From Kribbella sp. NBC_00382 (GTDB taxonomy: Bacteria > Actinomycetota > Actinomycetes > Propionibacteriales > Kribbellaceae), in assembly GCF_036067295.1 (NCBI RefSeq), contig NZ_CP107954.1, positions 4,588,001 through 4,652,000 on the forward strand: a stretch of 64,000 nucleotides of DNA. Reading direction: 5' to 3'. Under the pieces are notes generated by a model. That model ran no database searches and had not been told where the DNA came from. It saw nothing but the letters and a program-made list of their open reading frames with translations. Below are positions 57,648-64,000 of the stretch, one piece after another (positions within the stretch are counted from its first letter, which is position 1; each line of letters starts with the position of its first letter). Position numbers and translations under genes: made by a program.

Positions 57648-59450
57648 TCAGCCCTGCTTGTCCTTGGCGAGCCACACGTTCGTCGGGTCGTAGTTCTGCA
57701 GCGACGGGACGTAGACGGCGTTGTGCACCTGCTCGGCGTGGTAGTTCGCCTGCTTGTTGTTGGTCAGCGGGTAGAAGGCCGCTTGCTCCATCACCCGAGC
57801 GTCCGCCTTGGCCCAGAGGTCGGCTGCTGCGTCCTCGGTCGGCGCGGCGATGGCCTGGTCGATCAGGGTGTTCGTGGTCGCATCGTCGTACAGGCCGAAG
57901 TTGCTGCCGACCGGCGGGAAGGACGGCTTGCCCGAGAACAGCGGGTTGAAGAAGGACAGGGCGGCGTTGCCGTACCAGTCAGCACCCCAGCCGGCCAGCG
58001 ACAGGTCCCAGACGCCGCGCTGGGCGACGGTCGGTACCTGCAGGTACTTCACGTAGAAGTCCGCGTTCGGCGACGGTACGCCGGTGACGGTGATGCCGGC
58101 CTTGGACAGGTCCTGCTGGATGGTCTGGAACGTCTTGCTGCTGCCCTCGGTCGCGTTGCGGTAGAGGAACTTCAGCGTCAGGTGCGGGAAGCCGGCCTCG
58201 GCGAGAAGCTGCTTGGCCTTGTCCGGGTTGTACGGGTACGGGTCGATCTGCTTGGAGCCTGCGATGACGTCCGGCAGCACGTGGGTCAGCGGCGGGTTGA
58301 GCGTCTTGCCGCCGAGTACCTGCAGGATGTGGTCGCGGTTGATCGCGTAGCTGAGCGCCTGCCGGACCTTGGGGTTGGCCAGCGCCTTGTTGTTGTTCGG
58401 CGAGACGGTGTTGTAGATGACGTACGGGTTGCTGCCCGCGGTGTCGCCGATGGTCAGGTTCGGGTCCTTCTTGGCCTGCAGCGCGGGAATCTGCGACGGC
58501 GGCGGCGCGACGTCGAACTCGAGGTCGGCGCTCGGTGTGCCGGTCTGCAGCTGCTGCTGGACCGAGTCCTGGCTGACGGTCTCGTTGACGACGATCTTGT
58601 CCACGTACGCCTTGCGGACCGGGTCGCTGGCCGGGTCCCAAGCAGGGTTCCGGGAGTAGTTGATCGACTTGGTCGGCACCCACGAGTCGACCTTGTACGG
58701 GCCGTCGGAGGGGAAGTTGTTGCCGAGCTCGGTACTGGCCGGCAGGTACTTGAGCGACTCGACCGGGGCGGGGGAGAAGGCGGACAAGGTGAGCATGCCG
58801 ACGAAGTACGAGGCGGGGCGGGTCAGCTTGAACACGACCGTGGTGTCGTCCTTGGCGACCACTCCGGGCAGCGGCGTCTTGTCGATGTACGCCTGGATCG
58901 CGGCCGGCGTCTTGGCGACCTTGGCGAACCCGTCCGCGAACTTCGAGTAGCCGTCGATCAGGCCGTAGAAGTCCGGAATGCCGCCGAACGGCTGAACCGG
59001 GTTCGCGGTCCGCTTGACGCCGCGGACCATGTCGGCCGCCGTCACCTGCCGGGCCGGGCTGGTGTTCCACTTGGCGCCGGACCGGATCTTGATCGTGTAC
59101 GTCTTGCCGTCCGCGCTGATCCCGCCGTTCGCGACGGTCGGGAGGTCGGTGGCCAGGTCGGCGACCGGCGTGGTGTTCTTGCCGCCGGGGTCGGCCGGGT
59201 AGGTGAAGAGCTGGCGGCTCCACATCCGCAGGTTCGTGTAGCCGACCGAGTAGTAGCTGACGTTCGGGTCCATGTAGTCGACATCGCCCTTGCCCAGCAT
59301 GTTCAGGGTGCCGCCGGTCACCGGCGTACCGCCTGAGTTGGTGCCACCGCCCGCGGTTGTGGTTCCCTGGTCGGCGTTGCACGCTGCCAGCGTGAGACTC
59401 GTGACGGCGACGATCGCCACCGCCGCGAGCCGTCTTGCAGAACTGGCCAT
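57648..59450 (-). CDS. Family 5 extracellular solute-binding lipoprotein
   Basis: The 600-residue product has a lipoprotein signal with lipobox L-A-A-C (Cys24), then a Gly/Thr linker and the SBP_bac_5 fold: GAKWNTSPARQVTAADMVRGVKR, the KxDDTTVVFKL-type strand and YAINRDHIL. It captures peptides, nickel chelates or oligosaccharides outside the membrane for the encoded ABC importer. GGAGGAAG precedes the ATG. It heads the operon and is divergent from a two-component system across 191 bp, suggesting that system may control it. Confidence 0.94.
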   Translation of the reverse strand: MASSARRLAAVAIVAVTSLTLAACNADQGTTTAGGGTNSGGTPVTGGTLNMLGKGDVDYMDPNVSYYSVGYTNLRMWSRQLFTYPADPGGKNTTPVADLATDLPTVANGGISADGKTYTIKIRSGAKWNTSPARQVTAADMVRGVKRTANPVQPFGGIPDFYGLIDGYSKFADGFAKVAKTPAAIQAYIDKTPLPGVVAKDDTTVVFKLTRPASYFVGMLTLSAFSPAPVESLKYLPASTELGNNFPSDGPYKVDSWVPTKSINYSRNPAWDPASDPVRKAYVDKIVVNETVSQDSVQQQLQTGTPSADLEFDVAPPPSQIPALQAKKDPNLTIGDTAGSNPYVIYNTVSPNNNKALANPKVRQALSYAINRDHILQVLGGKTLNPPLTHVLPDVIAGSKQIDPYPYNPDKAKQLLAEAGFPHLTLKFLYRNATEGSSKTFQTIQQDLSKAGITVTGVPSPNADFYVKYLQVPTVAQRGVWDLSLAGWGADWYGNAALSFFNPLFSGKPSFPPVGSNFGLYDDATTNTLIDQAIAAPTEDAAADLWAKADARVMEQAAFYPLTNNKQANYHAEQVHNAVYVPSLQNYDPTNVWLAKDKQG

Positions 59451-59531
59451 TACTTCCTCCTCATGTCGCCCCTATGAGGCCGAAGCTAGAACTGCGGGCT
59501 CGGCTCGGCGGCCAGGTCACTGAACCGTCAA

Positions 59532-59581
59532 CGTCTTGTCATCTGGCGTGAGGCTGCTTGATGAAGAACTCATGACAGACG
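59532..59581. promoter_or_regulatory. Inverted repeat between importer operon and two-component genes
   Basis: CGTCTTGTCAT (59532-59542) and ATGACAGACG (59572-59581) are complementary except for one extra T and are separated by 29 bases. They lie in the divergent promoter region and might bind a dimeric regulator such as the adjacent OmpR-type protein; direct evidence is lacking. Confidence 0.35.
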
Positions 59582-59641
59582 ACATCTGCAGTTAGGTGCA
59601 GGGGATTGGGTGTCGGCCTGTTTGCGAGCGACACTGGTCAC

Positions 59642-60325
59642 GTGGCGCACAGCTTGTTACTGGTTGACGACGAACCGCGGATCCGGCGGGTACTGCGGCT
59701 CGCCCTCGAAGACGAGGGTTATGAGGTGTCCGAAGCGGCCAACGGGCTGGACGCGTTGACCGCGCTACGCCACGAGCCGCCTGACGTGGTGCTGCTCGAC
59801 CTGATGCTGCCGGACCGGGACGGATTCACGGTCTGCCGGGAGATCCGGCGTACCAGCGACGTACCGGTGATCATGGTGACCGCACGGACCGACAGCCACG
59901 ACATCGTTGCCGGGCTCGAGGCGGGCGCGGACGACTACGTAACGAAGCCGCTTGTAGCCAAAGAGTTGTCGGCCCGGATCAGGGCGCTGCTCCGCCGGGT
60001 CGAGCCGAACGGCACGCCGGTACTGGAGCAGTTCGTCATCGGCGACCTGGAGATCGACGTACCGGCGGCCGAGGTCATGCGGGACGGCTGCGTGCTGCCG
60101 CTGACCCGGACCGAGTTCAAGCTGCTGGTCGAGCTGGCCAGCCTGCAGGGCAAGGTGTGCAGCCGCGAGCATCTGCTGTCGAAGGTCTGGGGCTACGGGT
60201 ACTTCGGGGACAGCCGGATCGTCGACGTGCACATCCGCCGGCTCCGGCTGAAGATCGAACGCGACCCGGCCACCCCCAAGCACCTCGTCACCGCCCGGGG
60301 TCTCGGCTATCGACTGGTGAGCTGA
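59642..60325 (+). CDS. OmpR-family response regulator
   Basis: The 227-residue product has a receiver domain with acidic pair Asp9/Asp10, phospho-acceptor Asp53 in VVLLDLMLPD, Thr in VTART and Lys in VTKPL. The C-terminal winged helix carries REHLLSKVWGYGYFGDSRIVDVHIRRLRLKIE. The GTG at 59642 puts the usual length; a TTG 36 bases upstream is an alternative. It is directly followed by its sensor kinase. Confidence 0.94.
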   Translation: MAHSLLLVDDEPRIRRVLRLALEDEGYEVSEAANGLDALTALRHEPPDVVLLDLMLPDRDGFTVCREIRRTSDVPVIMVTARTDSHDIVAGLEAGADDYVTKPLVAKELSARIRALLRRVEPNGTPVLEQFVIGDLEIDVPAAEVMRDGCVLPLTRTEFKLLVELASLQGKVCSREHLLSKVWGYGYFGDSRIVDVHIRRLRLKIERDPATPKHLVTARGLGYRLVS

Positions 60326-60327
60326 CC

Positions 60328-61764
60328 TTGCGGCGGCGGTTCGGCCTGCGCGACCGGGTGATGCTGGCCTACGGGTTGCTGGCGCTCGGGCTCTCCGGCG
60401 TACTGGCGCTGGTCACCTGGAGCGTGGTCTCCAACTACCTGACCAACCAGCGGATCTCGTCGGCGATCGTGGAGACGTCGGACAACAAGACGACGCTGCA
60501 CTACGGGCTCTACGGCCTGACCTCGTCCTGCGGCCCGGTCCGCCGGCTGAACGAGGAGCCAGACTGCGGTACGACGGTCGCGTTGTCGCCGGCCAGGGTG
60601 ATGGACCTGGTCGAAGCGCTGCCGTCGACGGACGCGGCCGCGATGCTGATGCGGTACGACGGCGCCTGGTACACGGTGTCGGCGAGTTCGAGCGACATAC
60701 CGGCCGACATGGTGGAAGCCGCGGCGAGCGGCGTCCAGGTGGATCGGCGGATCGAGGTCGACGGCGATGAGGTACTCGCTGTCGGGGTGGCGCTCGGGCG
60801 GCCGGGGGAGGCCTTCTTCGAGCTCCATCCGCTGAACCGGCTCGACAAGACCCTGCAGACGCTGAAACTCACCCTGATCCTGGCAGCGATCATCACCTCG
60901 CTGCTGGGGCTGGCGGTCGGGCGGCTTGCCAGCACGCTGGCGCTGCGGCCGCTGGCCAAGCTGACCGCTGCCGCGGCGGCGGTTGCGCGTGGGCGGCTCG
61001 ACGCCCGGCTCGAGGCGGAGAACGATCCGGACCTGGGCGGGCTGGCGCAGTCCTTCAACCAGACCGCTGCTGCACTTGAGAAACGGGTGGCCGCCGACGC
61101 GCGCTTCGCGGGGGATGTCAGCCATGAGCTGCGCACCCCGCTGATGACGATGATGAACTCGATGCAGCTGATCCAGAACCATCACGCCGAGCTGCCCGGC
61201 TCGGTCCGCGAACCCCTCGAACTGCTCGGCGACGACCTCGACCGGTTCCGTCAACTAGTGGTCGACCTCCTGGAGATCTCCCGCGACGACGGCGGCGACC
61301 AAGGCAGCCGCGAACTAGTCCGGATCGGCGACCTGGTCCGCGCCGCCGCCGACGCCGCCGCCGGCCGCGAAATCACCGAGGTCGCCCCCGACGCCGCCGA
61401 CCTGACCATGGAAGCCGACAAACGCCGCCTGGAACGTGTCATCGCCAACCTCGTCGACAACGCCGAACAACACGCCGGCGGCTGCAAAGGCGTCCTGGTC
61501 CAAGCCGGCGGCAAAGGCGTAGTCATCTACGTGGACGACGCCGGCCCCGGCGTCCCCGAAGCCGACCGAGACCGAATCTTCGAACGCTTCGGCCGCGGCA
61601 GCACCACCCCCGACACACCCCCCAACCCCCACCGCACCGGCACCGGCCTGGGCCTGGCCATCGTCGCCCGCCACGTCGAATGGCACCACGGCACAATCCA
61701 AGCCCAATCCCGCCCCGAAGGCGGCGCCCGCTTCACCATCGACCTCCCCGCCAAAAACCCTTAA
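60328..61764 (+). CDS. HAMP-containing sensor histidine kinase
   Basis: The 478-residue product has a first helix at about 10-32, an extracytoplasmic sensor of about 140 residues with two Cys (SSCGPVRRLNEEPDC, a probable disulphide), a second helix near 180-200 and a HAMP domain. The H-box is DVSHELRTPL (His266), N-box VIANLVDNAEQH, G1 DDAGPGVP and G2 GTGLGLAIV. A TTG at 60328 is taken as start since relatives begin MRRRFGLRDR; GTG 60358 is the alternative. The 3' third is strongly C-rich. Confidence 0.93.
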   Translation: MRRRFGLRDRVMLAYGLLALGLSGVLALVTWSVVSNYLTNQRISSAIVETSDNKTTLHYGLYGLTSSCGPVRRLNEEPDCGTTVALSPARVMDLVEALPSTDAAAMLMRYDGAWYTVSASSSDIPADMVEAAASGVQVDRRIEVDGDEVLAVGVALGRPGEAFFELHPLNRLDKTLQTLKLTLILAAIITSLLGLAVGRLASTLALRPLAKLTAAAAAVARGRLDARLEAENDPDLGGLAQSFNQTAAALEKRVAADARFAGDVSHELRTPLMTMMNSMQLIQNHHAELPGSVREPLELLGDDLDRFRQLVVDLLEISRDDGGDQGSRELVRIGDLVRAAADAAAGREITEVAPDAADLTMEADKRRLERVIANLVDNAEQHAGGCKGVLVQAGGKGVVIYVDDAGPGVPEADRDRIFERFGRGSTTPDTPPNPHRTGTGLGLAIVARHVEWHHGTIQAQSRPEGGARFTIDLPAKNP

Positions 61765-61768
61765 AACC

Positions 61769-61840
61769 AAGAGCAACGAGAAGAGCAACGGCAAGAGCAA
61801 CGGCAAGAGCAACGGCAAGAGCAACGGCAAGAGCAACAGA
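61769..61840 (+). repeat. Six tandem 12-bp repeats (AAGAGCAACGGC)
   Basis: Units begin at 61769, 61781, 61793, 61805, 61817 and 61829. The inner four are identical, the first ends GAG and the last ends AGA. The array starts 4 bases after the kinase stop and forms the first minisatellite part of a larger composite array. Confidence 0.92.
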
Positions 61841-62180
61841 CGGTCCCAGCTGCTGCAGTGGTTGACGCGGTGCCGGGGCGACGGATGGCGCTGGGGTCGG
61901 GGTGCTGCGGGTGACGATGCCGTGCTGACGGCAAGGCAAGGGCAACAGCCAAGGGCGACAGTCAAGGGCGACAGTCAAGGGCAACAGACGGTCCCCCGCT
62001 GCTGCTGTGGTTGACGCGGTGCCGGGCGACAGGTGGTGCTGGGTCGGGCTGCTGCGGGTGACGACGCCGTGCTGACTGCAAGGCAAGGGCTAAGAGCAGG
62101 GGCTAAGAGCAACTGACAGTCCCCGCTGCCGCTGTGGTTCAGGCGGTGCCGGGGTGCCAGGTGGCGCTGGGCTAGCTGCG
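61841..62180 (+). repeat. Composite repeat array: three diverged ~60-97-bp bodies with 13-bp minirepeats
   Basis: Body copies start near 61841, 61990 and 62117 (GTCCC, GCTGCTG, GTGGTTGACGCGGTGCCGG, then GGTGCTGCGGGTGACGAYGCCGTGCTGAC). The third is truncated and more diverged. Between them lie short repeats: four 13-bp units of the type AAGGGCGACAGTC at 61938-61989, and GGGCTAAGAGCA-type units at about 62088-62113. No coding signal supports a gene. Confidence 0.85.
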
Positions 62181-62577
62181 CGCCAGTTCGTCAACGATAG
62201 TTGACTGTAGCTGTCCGGCTCGCCATGCGGGCGAGAGCCTCGGGACATCCGACCACCGCCGAGGCTGGGACAGTGTCCGGGGTGGCAGGCGGTGTTGGGT
62301 CATTGGGTACGGATCCGTCATCGTCGGCTAGGCGACCTGGCTGCTGGGGATGCGGGTAAGCCGCGCAAGTACGGGCTGAGCGCTGCGTGTCTGAGCGGAC
62401 GGCTTGTACTGCGTGTCCCCGCGGCTGGTTGCCCAAGCGAGCAACCAAATCCGGCGCCTGCCCCGAACGACCGTGCATCGATCCATTCAACCTACAGGTG
62501 TTCGGCTGGTTTGAAGTGGTGAGGAATTCACGTTGTGGATAAGGGGATTCCGGCCCGAAACTGTCGGCGGCGCGGTC
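62181..62577. other. Non-coding stretch before the HNH gene
   Basis: No gene is supported. It contains the palindrome at 62190-62205 and a single TTATCCACA-type 9-mer (minus strand, 62534-62542). The last 60 bases hold the likely promoter of the HNH gene. Confidence 0.5.
62190..62205. promoter_or_regulatory. 16-bp palindrome GTCAAC-GATA-GTTGAC
   Basis: GTCAACGATAGTTGAC is a perfect 6-bp inverted repeat around GATA, lying in non-coding DNA directly after the composite repeat array. It has the look of a dimeric-protein binding site, but no neighbouring gene makes it an obvious operator. Confidence 0.4.
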
Positions 62578-62583
62578 TAGCCT
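62578..62583 (+). promoter_or_regulatory. Putative -10 hexamer TAGCCT (leaderless)
   Basis: TAGCCT lies 7 bases before the ATG at 62591, with TTGGGGT between. GGGG could also act as a weak ribosome-binding site if the leader is longer. Confidence 0.45.
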
Positions 62584-62590
62584 TTGGGGT

Positions 62591-64000
62591 ATGGACGATC
62601 GTGACGTGGAGACGATGAGCGACAGCGAAGCGCTGTCCGATCTCGATGTCACGCGCGCGAAAATAGCTGTTTTGGAGTCGCGCGAGATCAAGATCTTGGA
62701 CCGGTTGGAACAGAACCGGTACGCCAAGACCCTCGGTGCTCACGACCTTCCCCGGCTACTCGCCCACCGCTACCGCCTCGACCTGGCCGACACGACCCGG
62801 CGCGTGAAGCTGGCCGTCGACCTGCGCAAGTACCCGGCCGTGGCCGCCGCCCTCCCCACCCCCGGCAACGTGATCCCCGACGCTGGCGTGGTCCTGAACC
62901 TGCCCCAGGCACGCGCCATCATGTCCGCCCTGGAGCAGATCCCGAAGTCAGCGAACGTCCCCGTCGAAGAACTCGACGCGGCCGCAGAACAAATGGTCGA
63001 GGCGGCCCGGCACATGAAGCCGAACGAGCTGCAGTCGATGGGAGTGCAGGTCCGCAACATCCTCGACACCGACGGCCCCGAACCCCGCGAAGACGCCGCC
63101 CGCCAGCGCGAAGAGGTCTGGGTGACAAAGGTCGAAGACGGGGTGAAGTTCGGCGGCTACCTCGCCGGTGAGAACGCCGAGAAACTGCAGACAGTCCTGC
63201 AGACCGGCGCCAAACCCCACAAAACCGAGGACGGCGAGATGGATCCCCGGTCGCGCGGCAAACGCCAGGCCGACGCCCTGATCGATGCCCTCGACATCTC
63301 CCTAGCCTCCGGTGACCTGCCCACCCGCGGTGGGATCAAGCCGCACATCACCGTCACGATCAACCTCGACGACCTCCTCGACGCCGGGCGGCAGGCGACC
63401 GGTGACCTGACCTACGGCGACGGCCTGTCCGCCTCCGCGATCCGCCGCCTCGCCTGCGACGGCGGGATCATCCCGGTGGTGCTCGGCTCGGACAGTCAGC
63501 CGTTGGATGTCGGCCGAGAGAAGCGGTACGTCACCGACGGCCTGCGCAACGCCCTGAACCAGCGCGACCGAGGTTGCGTGGTCTGTCATGCGCCGCCGAT
63601 CTACTGCGACGCACACCATCTGGTCAGCTGGGCCGACGGCGGTGTCACCAGCCTCACCAACCTCGTGTTGTTGTGCCGGGTCGACCACACGTCCCTGCAC
63701 GACGGGCACTGGACCATCACCATTGTCAACAACCAGGTCCAGGTCACCCGCCCCACCTGGGCCGACCCACCCCGACCAGACACCGAGCGAAGACTCAACC
63801 AGCCCAGTACTACCTCCGCCACCGCACCCGCGACGACGGCCACTGGCCCCTGCTCGTCACCCGCGACGACGGTCCCCGACTCCTGGCCTGCACCGACTGC
63901 CACGGGTGGGCCACCTGCTGCATCCAAGCGCACGTCGCCGGGTGCTGACCCTTGGCCTTCAGAGGCCACCGTCGAGGGACCCACGTCGGCGGACGCTGAC
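62591..64000 (+). CDS. DUF222/HNH endonuclease-domain protein (3' end outside window)
   Basis: The frame is open for 470 codons to the last base. The N-terminal helical DUF222 part (about 1-300, 13E12 type, with LGAHDLPRLLAHRYRLDLADTTRRVKLA) is followed by an HNH nuclease domain. That domain has CVVC (Cys329, Cys332), DAHHLVSWADGG (His342-His343), the Asn of LTNLVLLC and the final His of SLHDGHW. After about residue 390 the sequence becomes Thr/Pro/Ser-rich. These proteins are multi-copy in actinobacteria; many are thought to be mobile or selfish nucleases, though function is largely untested. Confidence 0.9.
   Translation, partial: MDDRDVETMSDSEALSDLDVTRAKIAVLESREIKILDRLEQNRYAKTLGAHDLPRLLAHRYRLDLADTTRRVKLAVDLRKYPAVAAALPTPGNVIPDAGVVLNLPQARAIMSALEQIPKSANVPVEELDAAAEQMVEAARHMKPNELQSMGVQVRNILDTDGPEPREDAARQREEVWVTKVEDGVKFGGYLAGENAEKLQTVLQTGAKPHKTEDGEMDPRSRGKRQADALIDALDISLASGDLPTRGGIKPHITVTINLDDLLDAGRQATGDLTYGDGLSASAIRRLACDGGIIPVVLGSDSQPLDVGREKRYVTDGLRNALNQRDRGCVVCHAPPIYCDAHHLVSWADGGVTSLTNLVLLCRVDHTSLHDGHWTITIVNNQVQVTRPTWADPPRPDTERRLNQPSTTSATAPATTATGPCSSPATTVPDSWPAPTATGGPPAASKRTSPGADPWPSEATVEGPTSADAD

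Noticed and set aside
61769..61989. Short regular repeats as a CRISPR array
   Set aside because: Units are 12-13 bp, directly adjacent with no unique spacers, and no cas genes are present.
61315..62086. Minus-strand frames through the repeat array with Leu- or Ala/Val-rich repeats
   Set aside because: The protein repeats are a direct result of the 12-bp DNA units, and the frames overlap the kinase gene antisense; no start signals.
63574..63948. Alternative plus-strand frame at the end of the HNH gene
   Set aside because: The HNH motif residues and the open frame to the window end are in the frame starting at 62591; the alternative frame has no domain.

Overview
The window looks like a chromosomal segment of a high-GC actinomycete. 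Supporting signs are pervasive GC-rich third codon positions, many GTG starts, ATGA/GTGA gene overlaps, an HX3CX2C anti-sigma protein and SARP/LuxR-type giant regulators. The gene content and style resemble Kribbella or a related member of the Propionibacteriales, but that is recognition from memory and not proof. I see no rRNA, no CRISPR array, no intact insertion sequence and no prophage. One tRNA gene is present (tRNA-Leu, anticodon UAG).

Layout. 1-3043: end of an SGNH hydrolase gene, rph, rdgB, an ASCH-like protein and a small TM2-type membrane protein. 3069-5630: tRNA-Leu, a VWA/solute-binding membrane protein and the peroxiredoxin gene bcp, all on the minus strand, with a TGTGA-N6-TCACA site between the two protein genes. 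5817-9215: a circularly permuted ATP-grasp / Alpha-E / transglutaminase operon. 9274-14668: a glucose dehydrogenase-like protein, a DUF3618 plus GroES-like pair, a DoxX/MarR divergent pair with two operator palindromes, a TetR / alpha-beta hydrolase pair, and dapC. 14770-20114: a secreted M15 peptidase with a lipoprotein, then a PLP amino-acid aldolase/racemase-like enzyme, a sugar-lactone oxidase and a PIG-L deacetylase. 20133-24927: small hypothetical genes, a 935-bp stretch without a convincing gene, a lysine-rich coiled-coil protein and gnd. 25117-29913: a very large secreted enzyme joining a DUF2961 (GH172-type) module, Fn3, a carbohydrate-binding module and a GH43-like propeller. 29925-34276: assorted small-molecule enzymes and a secreted lipase.

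34421-39322 is the most module-like accessory block: a lipoprotein gluzincin metallopeptidase and a two-helix membrane protein on one strand, divergent from a sigma factor, a zinc-binding membrane anti-sigma protein, an ABC ATPase and an ABC membrane protein. 39371-46393: two aminoglycoside-phosphotransferase-fold proteins around a tyrosyl-tRNA synthetase with a KQSKS signature and a structured leader, then idi, an ECF sigma factor, a ketopantoate reductase-like protein and a PGRP-type amidase. 46514-51952: two giant STAND-type regulators in tandem (one with its SARP-like DNA-binding part at the C terminus, one LuxR type). 52017-53378: a berberine-bridge-like flavoprotein. 53541-61764: a complete peptide/nickel-type ABC importer operon, divergent from an OmpR/histidine kinase pair. 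61769-62180: a composite minisatellite-like repeat array. 62591-64000: a DUF222/HNH protein running off the end.

Two window-wide patterns stand out. At least eight genes have a TANNNT hexamer 6-8 bases before the start codon, which suggests leaderless transcription. The octamer GTACTACG/CGTAGTAC occurs at least 15 times by hand count, where roughly one is expected at about 70 percent GC. Three of these copies extend to an identical 14-mer.
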